Source: Nitrososphaerales archaeon (GTDB taxonomy: Archaea; Thermoproteota; Nitrososphaeria; Nitrososphaerales; CADDZS01). From it: a DNA stretch of 64,000 nucleotides. Below, piece by piece: positions 1-8,535 of the stretch. How positions within the stretch are numbered: position 1 is the first letter of the stretch; each line of letters begins with the position of its first letter. Below the pieces are notes generated by a model. It had not been told where the DNA came from. It ran no database searches and saw nothing but the letters and a program-made list of their open reading frames with translations. Location of the stretch: assembly GCA_030041295.1 (NCBI GenBank), contig JASHOD010000085.1:1-64000 (forward strand), given 5' to 3'. A program made the position numbers and the translations under genes.

Positions 1-133
1 CATGACTTAACATGGTCCCTCGCGACCGCGGTTCTGACTGGACAGTATCCCTCGAGCTGCTAAAGAATTGATCCGTAGCGATCGAATGAGTGAATGCAGC
101 CTTTTCTGCCAGCTAGGAGGTGAACAGCAGAAA

Positions 134-1198
134 ATGAATACTGGGAGATATTACGTTGGAGTCGATATTGGAAAGAAGAAATGCAATGTTGCAATCATGG
201 ACCAAAGCGGACTAATTGATGATGAATTCACCTTCACAAACAACCACGCAGGGATAGAATGGTTTTCCAAAAAGCTCACAATGGATGATAAAGTAGTGAT
301 GGAATCTACTGGAAGCTTCTGGACAAATCTATACAACCATCTTGATTCAAAGCACATACCAGTAACACTGGCAAATCCATTGAAGACAAAAGCTATCGCA
401 TGGGCAAGGATCAAGAGTGATGAGGTTGATGCCAGGATACTTGCTCATTTACTCAGGTCAGATCTCATAGCTGAAAGTTACGTTCCACCAATGGATCTCA
501 GAGAGATCAGGGCACTAATCAGGCACAGATTGTCGATTGTAAAGATAAGGACGATGGTGAAGAACAAGATCCATTCCCTGATAGACAAGAACGGAATCGA
601 AACTGAACTAGAGAATAATCTATTCACGAAGAAAGGTATGGAGTGGCTCAAATCGCTTCAATTCCAATCTTCACCACTTGATAGGCTGATGCTCGATAAC
701 TACTTGGAACACCTTGGAAGCTTGCGCCACCAAATCAAAACTGTAGATCAGGAAATACTTTCAAAAGCCACAGAGGATGAAGACGTGAGGTTACTCCTGA
801 GCTTGACAGGAGTGAGCATCTATACTGCCTTACTACTCAAATCGGAGATTGGAGACATCAAAAGATTTCCAAATTACAAGAAATTAGTATCATGGGCTGG
901 ATTAGCTCCATCGATGCACCAATCTGGAAGTGTGGAATACTACGGCAGAATAACAAAGCAAGGATCCAGAATGATCAGATGGATAATGGTAGAATCAGCC
1001 AGAGTCGCAGTCAACCATGACGAGAGATTGAAATCATTCTATGAGCGAATAAAGTATAGAAGAGGAGACCAAAAAGCAATCGTCGCAACCGCAAACAAAA
1101 TGCTCAAAATAATCTGGACAATGCTAACAAGAAGAGAACCGTATGAATCAAGAAATGAGAAGAGCTACGAGAAAAAGCTTAACTTGATCGATGAATAG
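134..1198 (+). CDS. IS110-family transposase (DEDD plus Tnp20 domains)
   Basis: A 354-residue DEDD transposase/recombinase of the IS110 family, which moves the element through an RNA-guided recombination. The N-terminal RuvC-like domain shows D11 (VGVDIGKKK), E57 (VMESTG) and D96/D99 (KSDEVDA). The C-terminal transposase_20 domain follows from about residue 245, with SWAGLAPSMHQSGS containing the expected nucleophile-serine region. I chose the ATG at 134 because AGGAGGTGA lies at 115-123; the open frame continues upstream to 68 without a ribosome site. The gene appears intact. Base composition is A-rich relative to the secreted-protein genes that follow, as expected for a mobile gene. Family assignment is secure; element ends are not. 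Confidence 0.95.
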   Translation: MNTGRYYVGVDIGKKKCNVAIMDQSGLIDDEFTFTNNHAGIEWFSKKLTMDDKVVMESTGSFWTNLYNHLDSKHIPVTLANPLKTKAIAWARIKSDEVDARILAHLLRSDLIAESYVPPMDLREIRALIRHRLSIVKIRTMVKNKIHSLIDKNGIETELENNLFTKKGMEWLKSLQFQSSPLDRLMLDNYLEHLGSLRHQIKTVDQEILSKATEDEDVRLLLSLTGVSIYTALLLKSEIGDIKRFPNYKKLVSWAGLAPSMHQSGSVEYYGRITKQGSRMIRWIMVESARVAVNHDERLKSFYERIKYRRGDQKAIVATANKMLKIIWTMLTRREPYESRNEKSYEKKLNLIDE

Positions 1199-1439
1199 AT
1201 AACCAATCACTGGCAAAAATGGCAGGCTTGGGGATCACTAGCCTAGACAAGCATCTTACATGAGTGTCAAGTCTTCGATGATCTGAGGTTCGTTTTTTCC
1301 TTGTCAAAAGTCGGTGATCGCTAGCGAGGCCGCAATAGCCCCTTGGCTTTCTTCAGCTTCTACTTTTAACGTAAAAACTAATTTTTCGTTAATAACCGGA
1401 GCTAGATACTTTATGTAAGAGAAAAGATTCGATCCCTTA
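1199..1439. other. Non-coding flank of the IS110 element
   Basis: No convincing gene. The stretch holds a perfect 10-bp palindrome TCGCTAGCGA (1318-1327) and a possible GGCT/AGCC hairpin near 1226-1244. IS110-family elements carry their guide (bridge) RNA in a non-coding end, upstream or downstream of the transposase, so this flank or bases 1-133 may contain it. That is inference from the family; I could not define the RNA or the element boundary. Confidence 0.4.
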
Positions 1440-2288
1440 TCACGGTCCCGCACTTTCCCATGTCATGATGAAACTGGTTCCGTCGCTTGATAGCTTGGAA
1501 GGTTGATCCATCACTGCGAAGGTGTTCTCGTTGACAGCGATGATTTGGAAAGCGTCCGAATGGAAGCTCCCGAATGCCTTGCCGTTTGCAGTGCAACCAC
1601 CAAGATTAGTATAGTCGGTTCCCCACGGCTGGCTGGAATAATTTGCTAAAAGGAAAAATCCTTTGGGGCCTAGTGGTTCTTCAGTTATACATTCAGCTGA
1701 TGCGCGATCTCCCGTAAAGCCCGATGGATTCTTTTTCAGATATGATTGACCTGTAGTCGTATCGTTCAATATGAGAGTAAAGGAAGTTGAACTCTTCGCG
1801 ATGACCTTCGCTACAAAAACATCTCCTGGGCTCACCTTAAAGTCTTTGATGATACGGATGGCCTGAGCGGGATAAAACTCGTACCAAGCAAAGTACTGGG
1901 GAGTGCTGCTTCCTTTTAGGCATTCTGCGAGAGTACCAGTTTGCTCAACGGTGCTCGTCGCAAATCCGTCAATCCCAACCCAGAAGGCAGTCATTTGAGT
2001 GCCAGTAGCTGTTTGGTTGCAGGTGGCAGCCGCCTGGATCCAAGAGCCCTGCGCACTGCTGATTATTCCAACACCCGAAACCGCATATCCAGCCCAGTTG
2101 TATGATTCACTCACTGTGGTAGATGGTCCCAGTGCCTCTGAAGCGATCTGCATCGGCGGAAACTGAAAGTTAGGTTGCGAAGACGCACTCAGGGAGTTTG
2201 ACGACGCCATAGTAGACGGCATAAGTGAAATCAAGAACATTAGAGCGAACATTCCAGAAACGAAAACGACAGCTTTCATCTTTTCCAT
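1440..2288 (-). CDS. Secreted peptidase G1 (eqolisin-like) family protein
   Basis: About 282 residues with an N-terminal signal peptide (KAVVFVSGMFALMFLISL, then Ala/Ser-rich cleavage region). The mature part has the G1/A4 glutamic-peptidase pattern: an N-terminal NWAGYAV, a WVGIDG strand, a Gln in VEQTGT and a Glu in SAECITEEP that correspond to the catalytic Gln and Glu of the family. It is expected to be an extracellular protease working at acid pH. I prefer the ATG at 2288, preceded by GAGGCGAT, over the GTG 12 bases upstream. It lies 16 bases after the YVTN gene on the same strand, so the two are probably one transcript. The Trp usual before the active-site Glu region is replaced by Cys, so activity is not certain. 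Confidence 0.8.
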   Translation of the reverse strand: MEKMKAVVFVSGMFALMFLISLMPSTMASSNSLSASSQPNFQFPPMQIASEALGPSTTVSESYNWAGYAVSGVGIISSAQGSWIQAAATCNQTATGTQMTAFWVGIDGFATSTVEQTGTLAECLKGSSTPQYFAWYEFYPAQAIRIIKDFKVSPGDVFVAKVIAKSSTSFTLILNDTTTGQSYLKKNPSGFTGDRASAECITEEPLGPKGFFLLANYSSQPWGTDYTNLGGCTANGKAFGSFHSDAFQIIAVNENTFAVMDQPSKLSSDGTSFIMTWESAGP

Positions 2289-2304
2289 ATCGCCTCTCAC
2301 AAAT

Positions 2305-3369
2305 TTACACCGGGTTGCCCGCAGTCACTCCCTGCGGATAGCCGCCCGTCGGGATGAGCGGTGTTACAATCTTCGTTCCGTTGATCGGTATCAAGAGATT
2401 GTTGTTGTCGTCCGAGACATACATGAGGCCATTCTGAGAATCGTAAGCGACACCTGTTGGCGCGGACTGGATATGGCACAACTTCTTCCCGCATGAAATC
2501 GTCGCTGACAAGACGAGCGTCTTTGGATTTATCACGAGAATCAATCCATTCTCAGTTGCAATGTCAGTATCCGTGGTCATGTAGAGCATCCCGTTCTTCG
2601 GGTTGAAGGCGATATTCCATGGAAAACCGGAAAAAATTCCGAACTGGACTACTTTGTTTTTCGTGTTTATCTGATATACTCCGGCGTTCGTCTCGTCAAG
2701 GACGTAGATGTCCTTGGTGGTGGGGACGTAAGCGAGGCCTCGAACGACGTCACCAGGATTTCCAATCGGGATCGTCGCCACGACCGAATTATTGTTGGGA
2801 TCGATCACAGATACAGAGCTGTTGCCGCCATTTCCGACGTATATTTCATTAGTAGCCGGGCTGTACGCAGAGAATTCCGGACCAACACCGACAGGGATCG
2901 CATTGCCCACGACGAGGGTCGAATCATTCACTGGATAAACAGCGTCCGCGGTAAAGTCAGTGACATAAACCACTTTATTTGTCGGATCATATAGGGCGCC
3001 GTCAGGTCCCTGAAACCCGATGATATCGAACGCTACTTTGTTTGTGGACTCGCTAATCAGGCTGAAGCTACCGGAGCCAAAATTTGGTATCCAGAAATAA
3101 GTGCCATCCCATCCGACCTGTCCGAGCGACTCGTACCCGACTAAGGGAGTCGCGATGACTTTGTGACCGACCGCTATAGTGGCACTCATGCCGGCATAAT
3201 TCGCAACCGCAATTTCGACAACAGGTTTCGATGATGACAGACTTGCAGAGTTCCCCTCAGCTCCTGACTGCGGAGAAACAAATGCGCTTGCGTCCAAGAA
3301 AACACTGGAGGAAAACAAAACAACTGCTAGCAGGATTACAAACAGATTCAACTTTTTTGAGACAGCCAT
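2305..3369 (-). CDS. Secreted YVTN beta-propeller repeat protein
   Basis: 354 residues: signal peptide (LNLFVILLAVVLFSSSVFL), then repeated blades of the YVTN/NHL type (NEIYVGNGGNSSVSVID, KDIYVLDETNAGVYQI, GLMYVSDDNNNLLIPI). No C-terminal membrane anchor is visible, so it is probably released or bound non-covalently. It is the first gene of a two-gene unit with the G1 peptidase. A TATA-like element (complement of 3427-3436) places transcription start near 3405, inside a perfect palindrome (3405-3424), pointing to repression at that site. Function beyond an extracellular scaffold cannot be told. Confidence 0.85.
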   Translation of the reverse strand: MAVSKKLNLFVILLAVVLFSSSVFLDASAFVSPQSGAEGNSASLSSSKPVVEIAVANYAGMSATIAVGHKVIATPLVGYESLGQVGWDGTYFWIPNFGSGSFSLISESTNKVAFDIIGFQGPDGALYDPTNKVVYVTDFTADAVYPVNDSTLVVGNAIPVGVGPEFSAYSPATNEIYVGNGGNSSVSVIDPNNNSVVATIPIGNPGDVVRGLAYVPTTKDIYVLDETNAGVYQINTKNKVVQFGIFSGFPWNIAFNPKNGMLYMTTDTDIATENGLILVINPKTLVLSATISCGKKLCHIQSAPTGVAYDSQNGLMYVSDDNNNLLIPINGTKIVTPLIPTGGYPQGVTAGNPV

Positions 3370-3404
3370 GGTTAGATTTCAGAACCTTGACTTTTGAATG
3401 ACGG

Positions 3405-3424
3405 ACTACTATTCCGATAGTAGT
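3405..3424. promoter_or_regulatory. Palindromic operator 1 (ACTACTAT-4-ATAGTAGT)
   Basis: Perfect 8-bp inverted repeat around TCCG. It overlaps the predicted transcription start of the minus-strand propeller/peptidase pair. A near-identical copy lies 78 bp away at 3484-3501 at the equivalent place for the divergent gene. Confidence 0.7.
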
Positions 3425-3483
3425 AACATAAAAACTTTCGTACATTTCTCATTGATGATAAAAATAGAAAATCTTACATACAT

Positions 3484-3501
3484 CTACTATTCCCATAGTA
3501 G
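3484..3501. promoter_or_regulatory. Palindromic operator 2 (CTACTAT-4-ATAGTAG)
   Basis: Perfect 7-bp inverted repeat around TCCC. A TATA-like GATAAAAATAG (3457-3467) puts the start of the plus-strand transcript inside this palindrome. The matching sequence and symmetric placement with 3405-3424 suggest one repressor controls both directions. Confidence 0.7.
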
Positions 3502-3521
3502 CTGGAATTGGATGTTTTCAC

Positions 3522-4763
3522 TTGCAAGGAATTTTCTCTTCCACATGGTTTCACGAAAATGTGACTGGAGCTAAGGGTTCCGCTTTTTCGAAAAGATACT
3601 TTCTTCTTTTGATCGCACTCATCCTTCTGATATTGTCTTCATCTGCTTCTTTTGCAAGTGCGGCTAACGGCTCCTCTTCTTCGAGCGGAGTGAAGACTCT
3701 CATAAGTCAAAATCCGCAGGGCGGGTCCTTTGGATATGCCGTCGCCAGCAGCGGAAATCTGATTGCCGTTGGTGCTTACGGCAAAGAAGTTGCCCCGCTG
3801 AATGGGAGTAGCGGAGAAGGTGCAGTCTATCTCTTCAACACCAACGGGAAGCTCTTGAGAAACTTTACCGCGCCTAACCAGGCAGAAGAGTTCGGTCTTT
3901 CAGTTGCGTTGAGCGGGACTCTTCTTGCCATCGGGGCCCCGGGTTCAGTCTTCGAAGGCACCGGAGCTTCTGGTGCAGCCTACCTCTACAACGTAACGAC
4001 TGGAGCACTTCTTGCGACGTTCAACAGTCCGAATGCCCGGACCGATGGATATTTCGGAACGGCGGTCGCACTCTCTGGAAACACACTCGTAATCGGCGCG
4101 CCCGAGGAGCCCATCGGTGCAAACTTTGACGCGGGAAACGTATACATCTTCAACCTTCAAAACCCTCGCGTCGCGATACCGATTTCTGATCCCAATCCGG
4201 ATAACGTCAGTACTTTTGGTTATTCAATCGCGGTCAGTGGGAACGAGTTTGTTGTAGGCGCACCTGCTTCGAGCGTAGCTTATTTATTTTCCGTTAACGG
4301 AACTTTGCTAAAGGAACTCAAAGGTCAAGGCGACTTTGGCTATTCAGTCGGGATTTCTGGCGGACTAGTCGTCGTGGGTGCCTTTTTGGGTAAAGTCGAT
4401 GGCAAGCTCGGAGCTGGTCAGGCCTACGTGTTTGATTCTTCGAACGGAAAACTCGTCGAAAAGTTGGCGAGCCCGACTCCAACGCGAGAGGGAGAGTTTG
4501 GCTGTGCGCTTGGAACAAATGGCCAAATAATCGTCGTCGGAGCTCTTGGCGACACGATTGGGGGAGTGACCTCAGCAGGTGCCGCGTACGAGTTCAACGC
4601 AACCTCCGGATCTTTGATGAAATCATTCGAAAGCCCTAACGCCCAAGAAGACGGCGGCTTTGGAACATCCGTTGCGTTGAATGGACGACTGATTCTCGTT
4701 GGAGCGCCGGACGAAACGGTCAATGGAACGTCCAACGCAGGCCGCGCCTACGTCTTTCTATAA
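3522..4763 (+). CDS. Secreted FG-GAP-like beta-propeller protein
   Basis: Up to 413 residues. A hydrophobic signal segment (YFLLLIALILLILSSSASF) is followed by about seven blades with the pattern FGYSVAVSGN-LIAVGAP-G-AYVF, i.e. FG-GAP/integrin-alpha-type propeller repeats. There is no C-terminal anchor. The start is uncertain: TTG at 3522 gives 30-odd residues before the signal core, whereas an in-frame GTG at 3561 would leave a normal signal peptide. It is transcribed divergently from the YVTN/peptidase pair, with a palindromic operator between. It is likely a surface or secreted adhesion/scaffold protein; the ligand is unknown. Confidence 0.8.
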   Translation: MQGIFSSTWFHENVTGAKGSAFSKRYFLLLIALILLILSSSASFASAANGSSSSSGVKTLISQNPQGGSFGYAVASSGNLIAVGAYGKEVAPLNGSSGEGAVYLFNTNGKLLRNFTAPNQAEEFGLSVALSGTLLAIGAPGSVFEGTGASGAAYLYNVTTGALLATFNSPNARTDGYFGTAVALSGNTLVIGAPEEPIGANFDAGNVYIFNLQNPRVAIPISDPNPDNVSTFGYSIAVSGNEFVVGAPASSVAYLFSVNGTLLKELKGQGDFGYSVGISGGLVVVGAFLGKVDGKLGAGQAYVFDSSNGKLVEKLASPTPTREGEFGCALGTNGQIIVVGALGDTIGGVTSAGAAYEFNATSGSLMKSFESPNAQEDGGFGTSVALNGRLILVGAPDETVNGTSNAGRAYVFL

Positions 4764-5135
4764 GTGGGATCCGATATCGATCAGTCTTCCAATGACTTTT
4801 GAGCTTTCATGAATTTGGACTCAGTCATACTCGAATTGCCAATGTAAATGTCACATTCACGGACTGCATTCATAGAGCTCTTTGAGAGTCGGGAGCGGAA
4901 TTTGCATAATCGGCGTAATGATTTCGACTTCATTGCCTTTATGCCATTCAGAGAGGCCAGTGAATAATCTGGAAAAGTGTTCATGGCCACATCAAAGAAA
5001 GAAGTGGCCTTCTCAAAAAAAAGGCTTATTTATCTCAGTTGAAGCGAAGTCAGCTTGGCGATTGTTGTTACATCGCAAGTAGATAGCAAGAGCATCTGCT
5101 CTGAAAGATAAAAGCGAGCGAATCAAATTTTGGGA
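4764..5135. other. Intergenic stretch before the PAAR gene
   Basis: No supported gene. A 69-codon minus-strand frame (4781-4990) exists but has no recognisable domain or ribosome site. An AT-rich segment at 5020-5050 may carry the PAAR promoter. Confidence 0.4.
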
Positions 5136-5522
5136 ATGCCTGCGGCGAAGATGGGGGATCAGATCACAGCGACTGATATTCACATTGTGATGATCCCTTC
5201 GCCAGGAGGACCTGTGCCTACACCTCTCCCCAACCCTTTCACCGGGATAATAAATGGGAATGTTAGCCAGAACGTAATGATTTCAGGTCAACCCGCGGCT
5301 ACTGTGGGGAGCACAGCAATGAATACTCCCCCACATATTCCAGCTGGTGGCCCCTTTCAGGTTCCGCCGACGAACCAAGCTAACATCATCTCCGGAAGCA
5401 CGACGGTCATGATCAACAACAAGCCCGCTGCGAGGAACGGCGACACGGCGATGACGTGCAACGATCCTGCTCCGCTTCCTGCCGGAACAGTCGTGGCGGC
5501 TGGGACGGTCATGATTGGCTAA
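5136..5522 (+). CDS. PAAR-domain spike-tip protein
   Basis: 128 residues starting MPAAKMGD. Repeated PAAR-type segments are visible (MPAAKMGD, SGQPAATVGSTAMN, NNKPAARNGDTAMT), with a Pro/Gly-rich loop between. PAAR proteins form the sharp cone that caps the VgrG/gpV spike of contractile injection systems. I use the ATG at 5136; a TTG two codons earlier is possible. It stands alone, about 2.5 kb from the nearest tail-island gene (7979) and 11 kb from the gpV spike gene, separated from them by surface-protein genes, so co-transcription with the tail genes is excluded. Its likely partner is the gpV-type spike at 16580-17269. Confidence 0.9.
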   Translation: MPAAKMGDQITATDIHIVMIPSPGGPVPTPLPNPFTGIINGNVSQNVMISGQPAATVGSTAMNTPPHIPAGGPFQVPPTNQANIISGSTTVMINNKPAARNGDTAMTCNDPAPLPAGTVVAAGTVMIG

Positions 5523-5613
5523 TTTTGCCGAAGCACGGAGATAACAAGAGCATAAAAGCTCATAGCTCTAAATGAGATTTGCTTTTCGATTGCGAATTTG
5601 TCTCTTGGCTTCA

Positions 5614-6315
5614 TCAATGCACAGAAAAGCTTCTCTTGTCTTGCTCCACAAAATCTTGGCGGGCAGCCTGAGAAAGTCTTGTGATACGGGTTCCAATAAA
5701 CCCAATCACAACGAAAAGGAAACCGCCAATCAGAAAACCGGTTAGTGCTGTGCTCAACCCCCAAGGCACATTGCAAGCTGCGAGGGTGGGACAAGCGTCA
5801 GGAAACTGCGAAGTTCTCTGCATAACTACGACGCCTACCGCGACTGCGGAGAGAAGTATGAGAAGGAATCCGAATATAATTGTCAGCTTGGAATATTTCC
5901 TCGCATTTTGATTTGAGGACAACCAACCCCACATAAGACCAAAGAGAGCAACGCAAAATAACAGGACTGTAAAGCCTGCAGTAAGCAATCCCATGGAAGC
6001 AGTACTCGGCGCATTGTACCAAACGTAAAACGTACGATAGCCGAGCGGATATCCGGGGGCATTGTACCAGGCCCACGCACTTCCAAACAACAAATACAAA
6101 CCTACTAGCGCAAGAACAATCTGAACAAGCGATATTACCTTCCTCAAACCGCTCCTGATTCCGCCGCCCATGGCATTCACTTCCAATTTCCTCGATGTAG
6201 GAGATCCAGCGGTCGATGAAGGGTGAAGACTGACTGGTTGCCCGCAGTTTTTACAGTAGATATCTCCCTCAGAAACTTGCTTTCCGCAGGACGCACAATA
6301 TGGCAACTCAATCAT
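5614..6315 (-). CDS. Zinc-ribbon membrane protein
   Basis: 233 residues. An N-terminal zinc ribbon (CASCGKQVSEGDIYCKNCG) is followed by a short linker and about four predicted membrane helices (VISLVQIVLALVGLYLLFG; GLLTAGFTVLLFCVALFGLMWG; LTIIFGFLLILLSAVAVGVVV; GFLIGGFLFVVIGFIGT). AGGAAG precedes the ATG. Such zinc-ribbon membrane proteins are common in archaea but have no defined role. It is convergent with the PAAR gene. No specific function can be assigned. Confidence 0.75.
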   Translation of the reverse strand: MIELPYCASCGKQVSEGDIYCKNCGQPVSLHPSSTAGSPTSRKLEVNAMGGGIRSGLRKVISLVQIVLALVGLYLLFGSAWAWYNAPGYPLGYRTFYVWYNAPSTASMGLLTAGFTVLLFCVALFGLMWGWLSSNQNARKYSKLTIIFGFLLILLSAVAVGVVVMQRTSQFPDACPTLAACNVPWGLSTALTGFLIGGFLFVVIGFIGTRITRLSQAARQDFVEQDKRSFSVH

Positions 6316-6382
6316 CTTCCTTTTTTTCTAATCAAATATTTCGTTGAGGAGGCAAACAATCTTCGTCTCTGTTCTACTTTAG

Positions 6383-7627
6383 TTAGCCAGGTCCTACTAC
6401 TACCGTCGAGGGCTTGGGCTTTCGTAATAGAAACAGTGCTCCGACGACTACAGCTACGACTACAACCGCTGCAATGGCAGGCAGAAGATACGAGTTTGAA
6501 GGTGAAGGAGGTTTGCTAGTTGAAGTTGAGGAAGCAGTTGTCTGAATCGAGGTCGTACTTGAGGGTGTGGAGAAAGAGCTTGAACTTGATGTAGTGGAAG
6601 TTACAGCGGAAGATGTGGATGACGATGATGCTTGCGATGAACTCGTAGTTGTCGTAGGAGAGCCTGAATAGAAAGAAGACGAAGAGGAAGAGCTTGATGA
6701 TGAAGAGGAAGAGCTGGAGCTTGATGAAGAAATAGGCGATATTTGCGAATAGTATACCATATTTGTGAAGCTTGTTCCATTCGGAGAACCACCTACGCAG
6801 TAAATGTACCCCGAGCTTGTAACGCAACTGAGACCGCCGCTAGCAGTTTGATATGATGTGGTGGATGTCCAGTTGCCAACACCAGAGCTAGTTAATGGAG
6901 CATAGTATACCGTATTTGTGTATGCTCCATTGTAACCACCTACACAGTAAATGTATCCTGAGCTTACAACGCAACTGAACTGATCGATGATGGTTGGATA
7001 CGATGTGGTGGGCATCCAGCTGCCAACAGTACTCATGTTAGAGAGCGCAGCATAGTATACCGCATTTGTGGGGCTTGTTCCATTGTAACCTCCTACGCAG
7101 TAAATGTACCCCGAGCTTGTAACGCAACTATGGAGCCAGATGTTGGTCGGATAAGCTGTTGTCGATACCCAGCTGCCAACACCAGAGCTAGTTAGCGGGG
7201 CATAGTATACCGTATTTGTGTATGCTCCATTGCAACCACCTACACAGTAAATGTATCCTGAGCTTACAACGCAACTCTGGTGTGCCATATAGGTAGGATA
7301 TGATGTGCTTGCCGTCCAGCTGCTAACACCGTTAACCGATAATGAAGCATAGTATACTGCATTTGTATATGTGGCCGTTTCATTAATACCCCCAACGCAG
7401 TAAATGTACCCCGAGCTTGTAACGCAACTATGCTCATAGATGTTGATCGGATAAGCTGCGGTGGATGTCCAGCTCCCTAAACTTTCAGCGGCAGATAGTT
7501 TAGTTACAATTGGAGCTGCGGCAAGGAACGATATCAAAAGAAATGATAGCAGACATACGATACTTATTGCTTTAATCGGAGAATTAACTTTCAATCGGGA
7601 TTTCTCTCTCCGTATAGGATGAATCAT
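6383..7627 (-). CDS. Kelch-like repeat surface protein with Ser stalk and C-terminal anchor
   Basis: About 414 residues from the ATG at 7627. It has a signal peptide (AISIVCLLSFLLISFLAAAP), five Kelch-like repeats each with a CVxSSGYIYCVGG core (paired cysteines), a poly-Ser/Thr stalk, a C-terminal membrane helix (LLPAIAAVVVVAVVVGALFLL) and the tail RKPKPSTVVVGPG. The open frame extends to 7735, but a TATA element (7683-7690) and an 18-bp operator palindrome (7703-7720) lie inside that extension, so the downstream ATG is the real start. The protein is expected to be anchored in the membrane and displayed on the surface. Its promoter carries the same operator as the molybdoenzyme genes. Confidence 0.85.
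   Translation of the reverse strand: MIHPIRREKSRLKVNSPIKAISIVCLLSFLLISFLAAAPIVTKLSAAESLGSWTSTAAYPINIYEHSCVTSSGYIYCVGGINETATYTNAVYYASLSVNGVSSWTASTSYPTYMAHQSCVVSSGYIYCVGGCNGAYTNTVYYAPLTSSGVGSWVSTTAYPTNIWLHSCVTSSGYIYCVGGYNGTSPTNAVYYAALSNMSTVGSWMPTTSYPTIIDQFSCVVSSGYIYCVGGYNGAYTNTVYYAPLTSSGVGNWTSTTSYQTASGGLSCVTSSGYIYCVGGSPNGTSFTNMVYYSQISPISSSSSSSSSSSSSSSSSSSFYSGSPTTTTSSSQASSSSTSSAVTSTTSSSSSFSTPSSTTSIQTTASSTSTSKPPSPSNSYLLPAIAAVVVVAVVVGALFLLRKPKPSTVVVGPG
6740..7490. repeat. 300-bp tandem higher-order repeat inside the Kelch-like gene
   Basis: The blade core sequence occurs in two alternating DNA versions. The CGCAGTAAATGTACC form begins at 6796, 7096 and 7396; the ACAGTAAATGTATCC form near 6944 and 7244. 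The spacing is exactly 300 bp, so a two-blade unit has been duplicated in tandem, not single blades. Confidence 0.85.
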
Positions 7628-7978
7628 CCTCTTCTTCTTCTTAAAATCTTGAAAATACCTAGTAAATTTGTGATTGCTCAATCTATATACAGACTGTAGT
7701 CGATTATCAAACTTGAGAATGAGATTCTCTCTCACGGATCAACAAAGGCTTTCTTCCAACAGAAAGCAAGCGTCAGAGATTGAAACAAGTATAACACCTG
7801 CAGATTATTACGGAGTCTAATTTCTTGTTGGCGAAGAACGTCAAATCGAGCTTCGTTTGCCATTTTCCACTCATCTCGATTCGCCCTAATGTTCCAGCAA
7901 CCCGATTGCTGAGTTCGCCCACACATTTTTCTCAGAAGTTTTCAGTCAGACTTCCACGATAATGAGTTCTGTGATTCA
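7628..7978. other. Intergenic region holding the Kelch-gene promoter
   Basis: Contains TATA CTATATAC (7683-7690) and the operator at 7703-7720. The rest (7740-7978) shows no gene that I can support. Confidence 0.5.
7703..7720 (-). promoter_or_regulatory. Shared 18-bp operator, Kelch-like gene promoter
   Basis: ATTATCAA-AC-TTGAGAAT, with TATA CTATATAC 12 bp away at 7683-7690. Same motif and spacing as the molybdoenzyme-region promoters. Confidence 0.75.
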
Positions 7979-8473
7979 TCAAGCAAAGAATACTCTGTGA
8001 AGACGTTTCCTGCCTTGATCGTCTTGTTGCATATAGAACTTGATCCGTCTTCTCATGAGAGCAGAAATATCTACTTCTTCCCCTGGTTGAGCAAAGTAGA
8101 TGTCTCCAGATTTCATGAGACCGATTATCCCCGATTTTGATTCGTCTATGCCAGCTTTTTCTTGATAATCAAGTACATAGGAATCAAGCTCACCTGCCTC
8201 ATCAAAACGTAGAGTAAGCATTCCTCCGAGCTCCGCCATCACTCCGCTCGCTTGTCCTAACTCTGGACCTTCGAGCAAAAGCTCCTTTGCAAAATTAAGA
8301 TATAGAAGTGTATCCTTTCCTTCGAATGCCGTGTCAACCACCCTGATTCTTATGACATCGTTGAGGTCAAATGCTCGTTTTACACTATCGAGAAATTCTC
8401 GACTGCCTTCGCCAGAGAGCGTTACGGGCAATCTTATGGTAGCTTTCAATACATCACTCGCAGGTGTTGACAA
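7979..8473 (-). CDS. Uncharacterised protein of the tail/injection island
   Basis: 164 residues from a TTG start (MSTPASDVLKATIRLPVTL). It is soluble, mixed alpha/beta, with no signal peptide or recognised motif. The C-terminal part is basic (RRRIKFYMQQDDQGRKRLHR). It lies 62 bases after the metallopeptidase gene on the same strand, so it may be an immunity, chaperone or accessory protein for that gene, but nothing in the sequence proves this. Confidence 0.6.
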   Translation of the reverse strand: MSTPASDVLKATIRLPVTLSGEGSREFLDSVKRAFDLNDVIRIRVVDTAFEGKDTLLYLNFAKELLLEGPELGQASGVMAELGGMLTLRFDEAGELDSYVLDYQEKAGIDESKSGIIGLMKSGDIYFAQPGEEVDISALMRRRIKFYMQQDDQGRKRLHRVFFA

Positions 8474-8535
8474 ATTTAGCCCCCCATGTTCTTAGCAAGT
8501 GTCTCGTTTTAAAAACAACATACGTGTTCTATGAT

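Noticed and set aside
4781-4990. 69-codon minus-strand frame
   Set aside because: No ribosome site or domain; could be chance in a low-stop stretch.
6660-6740. Ser-codon runs (tcttc/gaaga repeats) as a CRISPR-like or satellite array
   Set aside because: They lie in frame within the stalks of surface proteins and have no spacers.
7628-7735. N-terminal extension of the Kelch-like protein
   Set aside because: The extension would cover a TATA element and the operator palindrome; the downstream ATG fits a normal signal peptide.
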